Shown: positions 25,091 through 36,080, counted from the stretch's first letter. The stretch: DNA of 64,000 nucleotides from Vicugna pacos (GCF_048564905.1 NC_133023.1:109042812-109106811), one strand, 5' to 3'. Notes: generated from the sequence alone by a model not told the origin. Translations and numbers: made by a program.

Positions 25091-25154
25091 TACATTTTTA
25101 ATTTTTTGTATATCATGATATTTTGAAATCTTTTAAGATTAACTTTTCTCCCTG

Positions 25155-25635
25155 AGGAGTAACATCCACTCCCTGGGCTGGCCAGTTCTTAAGAGACAGT
25201 AAAGAGCTCAACCAGGAGCATGTCTTGGGTATGCAAATTAACCAGGCCAGAGCCATGCCTCTTCTATCTGGCCTGCACTCCCCAAAAAGCAATATTCCTC
25301 TTCTTAATCATTCCAGGGCTAGGTACTAGGCAACTAGGGACCATCACTATGGCTTAGAGCCCAACAAAATTATTCACATTAGCCAATCCTAAACTGTTTG
25401 CCCTGCCCTGCTTGCCTTTCTTGTGAAAACTCTAGTACAACCTACAGCTTAGACGCTCGTCTCACTGTTGTACCTTCTACCTCCTGACTTATGGTGATGC
25501 TCTCCCATGTGGCCCTGAGTTATGTTCCATGCCTCTGGTTTCTAGGACCTGTGAGTATAGTAAACTTTGTTTTCCTGAGCCTCCCAACCATTTCCTCTTG
25601 TGCCAGAGATGACCGACCATCACCCAGAAGAACAC
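25155..25635 (+). mobile_element. ERV1-like solo LTR, copy A
   Basis: A compositionally distinct, C-rich segment between A-rich flanks. It shares ordered blocks with the segment at 26,610-27,030. 'ccagggctaggtactaggca' matches 'cccagggctagataccagac', and 'ggacctgtgagtatagtaaa' matches 'ggacctgtaagtataacaaa'. The second block looks like the R-U5 boundary of class I endogenous retrovirus LTRs. No retroviral coding sequence adjoins it. I cannot name the family. Confidence 0.7.
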
Positions 25636-25639
25636 AGAA

Positions 25640-25745
25640 TAATGAGGGAAGCTATGCATATGTGGGGGAAGGGGATAAATGGAAACTACTTTCCAATTTT
25701 GCCATGAACCTAACACTACTTTAAAAAATAAAGTTTTTTTTTAAG
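25640..25745 (+). mobile_element. L1 3' UTR end
   Basis: 'gtgggggaaggggataaatg' leads to 'ccaattttgccatgaacct' and an AATAAA with a T/A-rich end. This is the terminal 3' UTR of older L1 subfamilies (L1MA/MB type). It directly follows the LTR, so that LTR may have inserted in, or beside, this L1. Confidence 0.78.
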
Positions 25746-25779
25746 TGAACAGTTTCTCAGAGACTTGATAATTAATAAC

Positions 25780-26605
25780 AGTTAGACTAAATATATGTAA
25801 CTGGGGCCCCAGAAGGAGAAGAAAGAAAAAAAATAGGGCAGGAAATACATTTGAATGAAAGTGGCTATAATATTTCTAAATTTAATGAAACATGTAAATT
25901 CAAAGAATCCGGATGCTCAAGGAACTTCAGTCAGAATAAACATTTAAGTACTCCTTGTCTGGGCATTTTATAATCACACAGTTGAAAGTTGAAATGAAGA
26001 AAATCTTGAAAGTAGCAACAGGGAAATGGCATATTATGTACAGAAGAGCCATGAGTCATTTACTAGTTAGCTACTCATCAAGCAGTATGAAGGTTAGAAG
26101 AGAATGAAGGAACATATTTCAATTACTGAATGAAAAAATACACCTGTCAACCATATTTTCTTTTTCCAATGAAGATACCCTTCAATAATGAAGAGAAAAT
26201 AAATTCTTTTCAAATAAAAAAAATAAAGGAATGTGATACCATTGGGCCTATATTATAGGAAACAGTAAAGAAGTTACTCAGGCAAAAGTAAGTTGATGCC
26301 AAGCGGAAATTTGAATCCTGACAAAGAAATGAAGAACACCGATAATGATAAATACAAAAAGATAAATTTCCTTTAAATTCCTTCAAAACATGACAGTTTA
26401 AAACAAACTTTATAACACCTCTTAAGGGTATATAATCTATGGTGATGTAATACATTTAATAACTATAGCATAAAAGATGGGAAGGAGATGAACTGACCTT
26501 TATGGTTACAAGGTTTCTACATTTATTGGAAGTCATGCAACATTAACTCAAAGTGGATTGTGAAACGTTAAGAATATAGCTATAACCTTGTAATGTAGTT
26601 TTAAA
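25780..26605 (+). mobile_element. Old L1 (L1M), ORF1 and inter-ORF part
   Basis: The text 'gaagaaaatcttgaaagtag' at 25,996, 'acacctgtcaaccatatttt' near 26,139 and 'aagatacccttcaataatga' near 26,172 fits the C-terminal region of L1M ORF1. A decayed '...gataatgataaatac' inter-ORF part follows. It appears to be the start of the L1 that continues at 27,040 and 28,388, split by two LTRs. Confidence 0.82.
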
Positions 26606-26609
26606 AATG

Positions 26610-27030
26610 CTATATTGGCTCAGTTTTGAGACCCTGATGGGAGGCAGTTCAGTTCCTCTTCTTGAGCAGCCAGTTAAGTTCACACTCCCAACCACCTCTT
26701 TTATCAGGCTTACACTGCAGACCACACATACACCTGCACTAACTGTCCCAGGGCTAGATACCAGACAACCAAGGACAAACTCTACGCCTCAGAGCCAACT
26801 GAAATGATTTAAACCCAATTGCCTTGCCTCATTCTTTTCTTCCCACAAAACCCAGTAAATGTGCTTTCCCACAGGTTTCTCTCTCCCTCTGCCTCTAGTG
26901 TTTCCCAAGTTGTCCTGGGTAGCATGCTGTATTCTTCTCATGGACCTGTAAGTATAACAAACTGTAAAACTGTTTCAGGTTTCACTCTCTTGATGTGTGT
27001 CTGGCCTCACCATATCACATCCAATGTAGT
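26610..27030 (+). mobile_element. ERV1-like solo LTR, copy B
   Basis: Same family as the LTR at 25,155-25,635 and in the same orientation, but clearly diverged from it. It starts near 'ccctgatgggaggcagttca', carries 'cccagggctagataccagac' and the R-U5-like 'ggacctgtaagtataacaaa', and ends before A-rich L1 sequence resumes. The boundaries are approximate. The pair could be two independent insertions, since L1 sequence rather than proviral sequence separates them. Confidence 0.7.
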
Positions 27031-27039
27031 ATGGTTAAA

Positions 27040-27619
27040 ATAAATCCCTAGAGAAGTCACTGTAAAAAGGAAGCAAATAAGTGTAGCAGAAAAAAAAAAG
27101 AATGAAAGCCAATGAAAATATTTAAATGGAATACTAAGATTTAGTCAAATAGTACAAAAAAAGGAAAAAAGATAAGCGTAAAGCATAAATTAAACATGTT
27201 AAAATTACAAACATGAACCAGTATCAATAATTAAACTTTCATGAATCAAAAACAAACACTATAACAAAATGACAGATTTTTAAGAATGCATAAAAAAGCG
27301 AGACTCAACTACATGCTGTGTACAGAAGACACATCTCACATATAAAACATAGATAGGATGAAAGTAAATGGATTAAAAATGTATAACATGTAAGCAGTAT
27401 GCATAAAAACTCTCAAACAACCATTTAATACAAAATAGATCTAAGACAGAGTATTATCAAAAATAAAATGAGACATTTCGTAAGAATTAAGGGAATGATT
27501 CATCCCTAACACTTAACTCATAAATATGCATCTGCCTAATAACAGAGCTATGGTATATATAAAACAAAAATTGATAGAACCACAGAGAGAGACAATACCA
27601 CAATCATAGTAGGAGATAT
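27040..27619 (+). mobile_element. Old L1 (L1M), start of ORF2 (endonuclease region)
   Basis: Runs through decayed endonuclease text: 'ctacatgctgtgtacagaag' at 27,309, 'gatgaaagtaaatggattaa', 'atatgcatctgcctaataac' near 27,524 and 'caatcatagtaggagatat' just before the insert. That last block is the L1 stretch encoding the IVGDFN-type motif. It is interrupted at 27,620 by a solo LTR. Confidence 0.9.
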
Positions 27620-28382
27620 TGTCAAGATTAGGAAGATCCAGCTGACAATCCCAAGTAAGGATTCCCACCACATAGAGGACGTCAAAGATCATGATAATGC
27701 CAGCACCCAGAAGTAGGAGTCCACAGACCTCAGCCCACTGAATCTTCTGTGGGTTCGGATTCACCAAGGAAGACTCAATACCAAGGCATTGGTTAGAAAA
27801 ATACTTTATTCACAGAAAGGAGAAGAGTCACAGAAGGCCAGTGTCTGTAGTGTGTGCTGGTCTCCCATTGCCAGCTGGTCCCTCTCAATACCCAGCACAG
27901 CACCACCGCACACCTCTTAACCGCAAAGAATTCATTCTCTTCTAACGGAAGTGAGGGTGGTCAGGTATCACGTGACACACACACTTAAGCAATGTAAGTA
28001 AGTTCTTCTCATACCCAGGACGGAGGAAAGGTTTTTTCCTAATAAGGAGGAAGAATCTGGCACTAAGCAACAATTCATCACCCACCTTCCATATAGGGGA
28101 ATGTTTCAGGCCCAGGGCACTGATTGGGCAATCCCAGAGAGGGGTGGCAGGTCATGCAATGGCTACTTCCCCAACACAAAGTACCTATTCCAATGAGAAC
28201 AAAAGGTTGCCCCCTCTATGGTGGAAGCAGTCCACTGCAATTAACCTGCCGTCAGGTAACTTGGCTGATCACCCCGAGGAACAGTGCCATACTGAATAAT
28301 CAGTATGTCCTCTGCTGCTGGTGTGCTGGGCACTCAGGTGTCCATAGCCATGGCAGGTCATAGGATGGCTGCTTCCCCAACG
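27620..28382 (-). mobile_element. Solo LTR of an endogenous retrovirus (class uncertain)
   Basis: A 763-bp insert splits L1 ORF2. It is flanked by near-identical 5-bp duplications, gatat (27,615-27,619) and gatac (28,383-28,387). On the minus strand it ends in CA, has an AATAAA about 175 bases before that end (27,798-27,803), and contains no internal viral sequence, so it is a solo LTR. A 31-base motif at its start recurs about 207 bases inward. Its CpG content and clear ends suggest it is younger than the L1. A class I or class III retrovirus fits the 5-bp duplication; I cannot name the family. Confidence 0.82.
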
Positions 28383-28387
28383 GATAC

Positions 28388-31065
28388 TAACACTACTCTC
28401 GCAGAAATTGATAGAACAACTAGATAAAATCAGCAAAGACATAGAAAATCTGAAAAACACACTATCAACCACTTTGAACTACAGCCAACAACTACAGAAT
28501 ATACATTATATTTACGTGTACACAATGAAACTATCAATCTAAGGGCATGAAGCCAATAACAATAAATTTAAAACGACTGACAGAGTACAGAATATGCTTT
28601 CTGATCAGAGTGGAATTAAAGTAGAAATCAATAGCAACAAGACATACATGCATGAAAACTGTAATTGTTTAGAAATTAAAAAACATATTTCTAAATAACC
28701 TTGGGTGAAAGAAGAAATCAAAAGGCAAGTTAGGAGATACTTTAAACTGAATTTAATAAAAATGTGACATGGAAACTTGTGAGATGCATCTAAAGAAGTA
28801 CTTAGGGGAGTATAGTTATAGCCTTAAATGCATATATTAGAAATAAAGATCCAAAACCAATAACCTAAGAATTTATCTAAAGAAACTAGACAAAGAAGAA
28901 CAAAATTAAACCAAAATAAACAGAAGGAAGGAAATAATAATGATAAAGGCAGATAGCAATTGAACAGAAAATAAATAAAAATTAGAGAAAATAAATGAAA
29001 CCGAAAGCTGGTTCTCAGAAAAGATCAATAAATTTGATCAAAACAAAAAAAGAATATACCAACTACTAGTATGAGAAATAAAAGTGGGGAAATAACTATC
29101 TATAGATACTACAAACATTAAAAGACTAATAAGGGGATACTACAACTTTCCTGCCAAAGAAAGTGGCAGTTTAGATAAATTGGCAACTCTTTGAAAGACA
29201 CGATATCAAAACTGACACAAGAAAAAAAAATAATGCATTGCCATATACAAATTAAAGAAATTGAATTTATAGTTAAAATCCTTACTTCAAAGAAACTTCA
29301 GGCCCAGGTGGCTTCATTAATATCATCAAACATTTAGTAGAAATAATAGCAATCCTACACAAACACTTTCAGAATATAGAAGAAAAATGAATATGTTCCA
29401 ACTTACTGGAGAAAATCATTACTTTATTAATAGAAAAACCACACACAGACACCGCCAAAAAAGAAAACTACATATCAGTATTCCAATGAATATAGATATA
29501 AATTTTTTTGGAAAATATTATGAACCCAAATCCAGCAACCCCGATGGGTTTGACCCTAGGACTTCAAAACTGATTTACTATCCAAAAAACAAATCAGTTA
29601 ATTAAATCACCATGTTGAAACAGTAAAAGATAAGAAAACATATAATAATTTTATAGATGCAGGAAAAGCATTATACATCCAACAGCCACTAATGATAAAA
29701 AAAAAACTCTCAGAAAACTAGAAATAGAAAGAAACATCCTCACATTGATAAAAGTCACATAAAAATTACCAACAGCTTTTATACTTAGTAATGAAAAAGT
29801 GACTGCTCTTACCTTAAGATGGGGAACAAGGCAGAGATGTCTGCTCTCAGCATTGCTATTCAGCATCACATTCAGGTTCTCAGTAACTGGAATAAAGTAA
29901 GCAAAAGAAAAGACATTAGCAAAGAATAAAATTATCTTTGTTCATAAAACACAAGACTGTTTACATAGAAGTCCCTGAGGAATATACATGACATGCTCAT
30001 GTGAATGAAATCTTAAGGAAATTACAACAGAGCTACTAGATCTAATAATTTAATTTAGCAAGGTCACAGGATATAAAGTCAGTATACCTTTTATCAAAAT
30101 TAAATTTTTTGTTCTTTGAAGGATACAATGGAAGAACAGGAAAAGGCAAGCCATATATTAGGAGAAAATATTTGCAAACATATCTGTCATATCTCTGACA
30201 AAAGCTTGTAAATGTAATATATAACCAAAATATTAAGAAGCTAAATAAACCAATTAAAATTGGCAAACCATTTTAATGGACACTTTAGCCAAGAAAGTAT
30301 ATGAATGGCTAATGAGCAAATACAGATGTCACCACTAGGCATCAGGGAAATAGAAATTAACTGCACAACATTAAAATACTACACACCCACTATAATGGCT
30401 AAAATTGAAAAGACTGACAACATTCAGTGTTGGTGAAGATCTAAAGGAACTGGTGGTGGGATTGCAAAGTGGTAAAATCTCATTGGAAAGCAGTTTGGCA
30501 GTTCTTTATGAAATTAAATGCACATTTACTATAGAATTCAGTAATCCCACTTGTAAGTATTTACTGAAGTGAAATACATATATTCACAAAAGACTCACAT
30601 ATGAATTAAGACTACATTATTCTCAGTTGCATTATTCATAATATTCAAGCATCTGAAATAACCTCCATTTCCATCAACTGGTGAATATATTTGTAAAAGT
30701 AGAGTAAATCTGTGCTATTTATATCTACTCAATAATAAAAAAGAATGAACCACTGGTACATAGAACAATACGAGGTGAATCTTACAAACATTCTGAGGGG
30801 AAAATATATATCCATTTGTTTGGAATTCTACAGAAGGCAAAATATAATGTCAGAAAGTGCATTAGTATATTCGTTGGGATATAGGATTGTTTTTTAGGGA
30901 ATGAAATTTAATACAAACAGAAATAATGTAACCACATGGTATAGTGGTAATATTATATATTTTGATTATGGTAATATTATTATATAAAACTGTGTACCTA
31001 AAAATGGGGCAATTTATTTTATAATGTGTTTTGTGTAAACTTTATCTCAATAAATATGGGCAAAA
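28388..31065 (+). mobile_element. Old L1 (L1M), ORF2 remainder and 3' UTR
   Basis: Continues the L1 after the LTR. 'gcagaaattgatagaacaac' lies at 28,401, 'tgaaaccgaaagctggttct' near 28,996 and an RT block near 29,520 ('cccgatgggtttgaccctag'). 'gcagagatgtctgctctcag' near 29,832 encodes the CPLS-like text. A gap follows near 30,098, then 'ctgcacaacattaaaatact' and the 3' UTR end 'ttatctcaataaatatggg' near 31,040. The frame is broken throughout. With its 5' parts it forms the longest old L1 in the window. Confidence 0.9.
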
Positions 31066-31079
31066 AGAGCAGCCAAGAA

Positions 31080-32690
31080 AGTAAAAACATAATAATGAAG
31101 AGATACAAATTGTATGTGTGAACTGATATAGCAATTAAGCAAAGAAAATACAGCATATTTACAATCTGGGTTCTTAAAGAAGAAAACAAAAACAATGAAA
31201 CATAAATAATACTCAAAACTATAATCAAAGAAAACTTTTCCATGGATAGAAGATATGAATCTAAGTGGTTAAAGGATTTATTGTGATACTTGAGTTGTCT
31301 ACACCAGCATATCCTAGTAAAACTATTAGACTTTAAATATAAAGAGTGAACCCTCAGGTCTTCTGGGGATGAGGTGGGTGACTAGTCATTTACTAAGGAA
31401 AGAAAATCAAGTTGGCATAGTCTTCTCCCCATCTAGATGTAAAGCAATACTGGAGCATTATTTAAAACAAACAAAAAAGTTCAAAGAAATATATTATAGC
31501 CAAGGATTTTATATCAGTCCAGTTACTCAGTTTTAAAGGCTATAGAAAAACAGTTTCAATCATTAAAGTACTTAGATAACATTATATTCATGTATCTTTT
31601 CAGATGAATATAATAGAAGACCAGCTTTATCCAATCAAGATATGACTGGGGATACTTAGGCAAAAGAACTAATGGTGTATATTGAATATTTTCAATTACA
31701 GAACTTAGACTAAGAAGTGGAAACAACCATAGGTGGCTGGCACGTAAGTGATATTTATTCAAAGTAGAAATAACACACATAAAATTGGAAGAGAAGGGAG
31801 AGAGAAATGAAAATAGATAAATCTCATTGATTGTTACATAAGTAATAAGTGGGAGTCAAATGATCTTGTTTAAAAATAATTTTAAAATGGTAGAAGCCAA
31901 AATTAAAAAAGGGGTATAGGGCATTATAGAAGATGTTAGATTAAAGATACACCTTCCTAAATAGTAGAAGAGAGAAGAACAAGGAAAATAGACTACGTTA
32001 AGATGATATCTAGAAAATATAAAATAACACATTAATACAGCATGAATAGTATGAAATAATTGATATCAAAATAATTCATTTATATAAGGATAAATGGGCT
32101 TAACTCCCATATTAAAAGAATTTGAGATTGGCTTATAAAGCAAAACCCACACTTAGCTGATTAAAAGACACCTAAATCAAAGTAATTTAGAAAAGCAAAA
32201 TGAAAAAAATGAACAAATGTATATAAGTGAAATGCAAGGAATAAGTAGGTGCTATGATCCTGATATTAGAGAAAGTATATTCAACTCCAAAATATGTTAA
32301 TTAGAAAAAGATATTTTATAATTTCAAAGGCCACAATTCACAATAAAAAATAACATGAATATATATATATCAAATAACGTAGGAAACACCTTCATAAAAC
32401 AGAAATACCTAGAAAGACAAGAGCTACTTGGTGAAATAGAGTACTACTTGTAATAGAGTTAACATGTAACTCAAAGAGAGGTCAAGTGCAGACAAATAGC
32501 CAAGGATATAAGAGACTTAAACAATATAATAAATAGCTGTATAATAATAGGGGTAAGTCTTTTTCCCAAATGTCAAAGTACATCTTCAAAATTGGCCATA
32601 TATCAGGTCACAACGAAAATCTCAGTAAGTTTCATAAAGGAAAACTAAAACCAACATTATCTGGTTATACTAAAACAAAACATAAATTCT
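31080..32690 (+). mobile_element. HAL1-like or old L1 sequence
   Basis: Strongly A-rich plus strand with 'tcttctggggatgaggtggg' at 31,358 and 'caaggattttatatcagtcc' at 31,501, which resemble the region after the single ORF of HAL1. An 'acagacaaatagccaaggat' block and 'ggccatatatcaggtcacaa' near 32,594 follow. The second half resembles L1M ORF2 (aaccacatatcaggtcataa). It may be two adjoining elements. Nothing can be translated. Confidence 0.65.
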
Positions 32691-32699
32691 CTTCAACCT

Positions 32700-33490
32700 G
32701 GACTTTGATTTTCCTCATTTTAGCTCATATTTTCCTGCTTCTTTGTATGCCTTATCACTTTTGATCAGATACTAGATATTGTAATTTTTATCTTCTTGGA
32801 TGCTGTATATTTTCTATTCCAATGGATATTCTTGAGCCTCTTTCTTAGAGGTAGTTAAGTTACTTGAAATCTTTTTGACCCTTCTGAATTTTTTAACGTT
32901 TGAAAAGCAGAGTGAGAGTAGCAGTCTAGGGATAATTTCTCACAGTGCAGAGTTAAAACTCAGCTGAGCATTCTAACCCAAGGCTTTGTGAGTTACGAAG
33001 TTAAAAACAGCTCTACTTCCAGCCCTGTGTGATCCCCAGAGTGTTGCTTCTAATCCTTCCTAGTATTTCTTCCTCAGCCTTAGGTAGTTTCCTCATATAC
33101 CTATGATTACCAGTACTCAACATGAAAGGGACTTTATGCAGATTTCTGGAATTCTCTCTCTTTATAGCTCTCACTCCTCCAGGAATGTGTCCTGAGATTC
33201 CAACTGCCTTGTACTCCCTGGACTCTCAGTTCCATCTTACCAAAACAAGGAGACTGCCAGGCTCCATCTGAATTCCTCTTCCCTGTGCTATGGCCTCAAA
33301 ACCATCTTTATGCATTAAACTGGAACAATCATAAAGCTCACTGTGCTCATTTCCTATCTCTCACTGTCATTGTCTTTCATTTCCTGAAGCCCAGTATCTG
33401 GAAAACAACCATTTCATATATTTTAATGATTTTAGAAAATCATTTCAGTTGGGAGGGCAAATCCAATCACCACTGTGAATGTACATTCAA
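32700..33490 (-). mobile_element. Old L1 5' UTR, opposite strand
   Basis: Plus-strand text 'cctgcttctttgtatgcctt', 'ggatattcttgagcctcttt' and 'ccagccctgtgtgatcccca' at 33,020 appears in that order. 'ctccctggactctcagttcc' near 33,214, 'aaactggaacaatcataaag' near 33,317 and 'tctggaaaacaaccatttca' follow. This is the complement of the 5' UTR of an old L1M family, with the original 5' end near 33,480. It points towards the plus-strand elements to its left. Its promoter function is presumably dead. Confidence 0.75.
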
Positions 33491-33922
33491 AAAATTTTAA
33501 TTTATAACGACTGTTTTATATATTCAAAAATTGAAATGAATCAAAAAAATTAGAAAAAGCCTAGACTAAAATTACATGGACACAAAGAGAAGTGAACACA
33601 ACTATACAAAATTGATAAACACAAAAGAAAAAAGAAATCAGTTAACTTTTGAATACAGTACTCTGTACAATCACAGAAGGAGATATTCTAAGCACCAAAA
33701 TAACTATAAACAGATCTTGGACTTTTTAGTAGCTTTACTGTCAACTGGCAGAGATGGAAAATATCTTAAAGTTATGAGTACCTATTTATTTTTCATTTTA
33801 AATCTGTTATCTTGTGTCTTCAAATTTTCTACCTATATAAAAAATAATCTCCACTGTAACTTGCTTATTTAGATCTTCAGCCCTTCAGCTAAGCTATAAT
33901 CATTTCCCTTTCTCAGAGTGCT
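33491..33922. other. Unassigned A-rich sequence
   Basis: A 98-codon plus-strand open frame at 33,576-33,872 has an A-rich, Lys/Asn-rich composition like L1 or HAL1 fragments, but I cannot place it. No gene evidence. Confidence 0.35.
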
Positions 33923-34290
33923 TGCTACAGAATGAATATGTCCCTGCAAAATTCATACGGAAATCTAATCTTCAATGGGATGGTGTTTGGGGTGGGAATA
34001 TTCGTGAGTTGATTAGGTCATGGCAGTGGCACCCTCATGGGGGATTAGTGCCCTTATAAAAAGAGGCCCCCAAGAACTCTTTACAACTGTTCATTATGTA
34101 AGGACACAGCAAGTAGACAGATGGCTGTCTGTGAACCAGGAAGCAGGCTCTCACCAGACACCAGTGCCAATATGCCAGTGCCCTAATCTTGGACTTGCCA
34201 GCCTCCAGAACTATGAGACATAAATTTCTCTTGTTTATAATCCACCTAGTATATAGTATTTTGTTATATCAGCCCAAATGGACTAAGTCA
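33923..34290 (+). mobile_element. Solo LTR of an ERVL-MaLR element (MST/MLT1-like)
   Basis: Matches the MST/MLT1-type LTR from end to end. Landmarks are 'tgaatatgtccctgcaaaat', 'gattagtgcccttataaaaa' at 34,044, 'ctgtgaaccaggaagcagg' near 34,129 and 'ccagcctccagaactatgag' at 34,199. 'ataaatttctcttgtttata' and 'ggactaagtca' close it. It is flanked by gtgct (33,918-33,922) and gtcct (34,291-34,295), a 5-bp duplication with one difference. A TATAAAA box lies at 34,054. No internal sequence, so a solo LTR. Confidence 0.9.
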
Positions 34291-34439
34291 GTCCTTTGAC
34301 TCATTGACCACAAGCCGTAATCACTTATTGACTTATTTCAGGTATGTTATTATATTCCTATATTATATTGGCTTTCTCATAGATCTTCATTTCCCAATTT
34401 ACTTTGTACGGTTTTATAACAACAACAAAACCCCTGCAT

Positions 34440-34870
34440 TGCTATTTGTATCTTGCAGGGTTCAACAGAGAACAGCCATAGTCAAAGAGGAAATTAAGGA
34501 GAATCTAACAAAGAGATTATTTATACAAATGTGGGCAAGGGTTAAAGGAAACCAACTAGAGATGCTGCAGTATCTTGTGGTAGCAAGAGAAGGAAGCTCT
34601 TACAGCTCCTAGACCAGAAAGAAAAAAGAGAGGGCACAATTAGCAAAATCTAGAGCTTACAGTAGAGGCAACTGGAAGGAGAGGAAGGAATGAACTTTAA
34701 CAGAGGAATACAGCCAGGCCATGACCTTACAGAAAGGGATCAGGAAAACACCCAAACACACATTTCCATTTGCCCTCTTGTTTCCTGCCGAGTCCTTTCA
34801 CTGGTTAACTCCAAAGGTAAGATGGGGGTAAGAGAGTCCCATGATTCAGTTCTTAAAGCTTAGCCTCCTG
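34440..34870. mobile_element. Possible old LTR, unclassified
   Basis: 'gggttcaacagagaacagcc', 'gagattatttatacaaatgt', 'gggcaagggttaaaggaaac' and 'agaagctcttacagctccta'-like text resembles the complement of an old LTR with a GAAACAG/TTTATT-rich end. I cannot name the family and I see no clear termini. Confidence 0.4.
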
Positions 34871-34939
34871 GAGCAAGAGTTGGGCAGAGAATGAATTTGA
34901 GGAGTGGGAAAACGAAAATCTTCCCACTCCCTAAAAGCC

Positions 34940-35610
34940 ACCTCTTTCTAAGCTCCAAATCATTTCTCCAACTTCTAGTTTCACTTATTCCAGGCTACTT
35001 CAAATCTATTATATTCAAATCAGAATTTATTTTCAGAGCTCAACCCAAAGCTTATTTTTCTCTCCTACTAGGTAAATGAAGACACTATCCAACCATGTGC
35101 TCAAGTCAGAATGTGACTGTCATTCTTGACTTCTTTCTTCTATTACAGCCATCCTTCAGACAACATGATCAGGAAATTATACCTTTAAATTATTTTAAAA
35201 ATCTATCTCTTTTTAGTCTTGACTCTCATTGTCTTAGTTCAGGCACTCAGTGTCTCTTCAGGGACTAATTTTAATAGATTCCTAACTGGTCCTTCTACCA
35301 CTAAATTTGCCCACATCCATTTTATCCTTTATATTTCTACTCTTAAATTCTTTTTCTCTTCATTAAGCCATGTTGTCTTAACTAGGACTGCTTGTACATC
35401 CTACTCATTTGACTTTTTAGTCCCACTATTGCTCTACTTAAGTCAGCCAACATTATACTATAACTTGGTCGTATCTTTCATTTGATCATTATATAAAGGT
35501 CAAACTCCCCTCACCTAGTGTTAATGCTCTTTTGTGATTTATCACCAACATATCATTCTAGCCTCATTCTCACCATTCCTTCACATTAATCTTACACTCT
35601 AATCAAACCA
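34940..35610 (+). mobile_element. L2 LINE, ORF 3' part
   Basis: 'gactgtcattcttgacttct' at 35,116 matches the L2 block encoding VTVILDSS-like text. It is followed by 'cctaactggtccttctacca' near 35,281, a 'gccatgttgtcttaactagg' block near 35,368 and 'attctagcctcattctcacc' near 35,556. The copy is diverged but in the right order. Confidence 0.77.
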
Positions 35611-35649
35611 GATTATTTATAACTCCCCATATACAATATATTTTTTCAA

Positions 35650-35755
35650 AACAAGCATTTATTGATTGCCTATAATATGCCAGATACTGAGCTCAGTGCT
35701 GTGTATAAAAAGATGGATGAGACAAAGTTCATGCGCTCAATAGTTTCCTTTAATC
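35650..35755 (-). mobile_element. L2 LINE 3' end, opposite strand
   Basis: 'caagcatttattgattgcct', 'ataatatgccagatactgag' and 'ctcagtgctgtgtataaaaa' with 'gatgagacaaagttcatgcg' is the complement of the L2 3' end. It faces the plus-strand L2 end that follows. Confidence 0.72.
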
Positions 35756-35774
35756 ACAATATTTCCGCTATCTG

Positions 35775-36080
35775 CGATATAATTCCCATTTTGTCAGTCT
35801 GGAAAACTATTCATCCATCTAGATTTAGTGTAAACATGGCTTTCTCTGTGAAGCCTTTCCTAATCATACCAATTAGAGATAGTCGCTCCTTCTTTGGTGT
35901 CCACTAATACCATATGCAACATTTTAGCACTTAATATCCTGCTCCTTTCATTTACTTTTGTGTCTTATTCTGACTAGACTCTGAGTTATATTAACATATT
36001 TTACAAATCTGTGTATCTCTAGCAACTAGCAGCAATCTCAATAAGTGTTCATAAATTAAAGAATGAATAAATGAATGAAT
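35775..36080 (+). mobile_element. L2 LINE, 3' end
   Basis: 'tctctgtgaagcctttccta' at 35,843, 'gatagtcgctccttctttgg' at 35,878, 'tgactagactctgagttata' near 35,971 and a 'gcaatctcaataagtgttca' end with TGAA-type repeats at 36,061-36,080 match the L2 3' end closely in order. Confidence 0.85.

Noticed and set aside
27513-27767. 84-codon minus-strand frame with hydrophobic stretches resembling a membrane protein
   Set aside because: It crosses the boundary between a solo LTR and an L1. The hydrophobic look comes from chance translation of LTR sequence.
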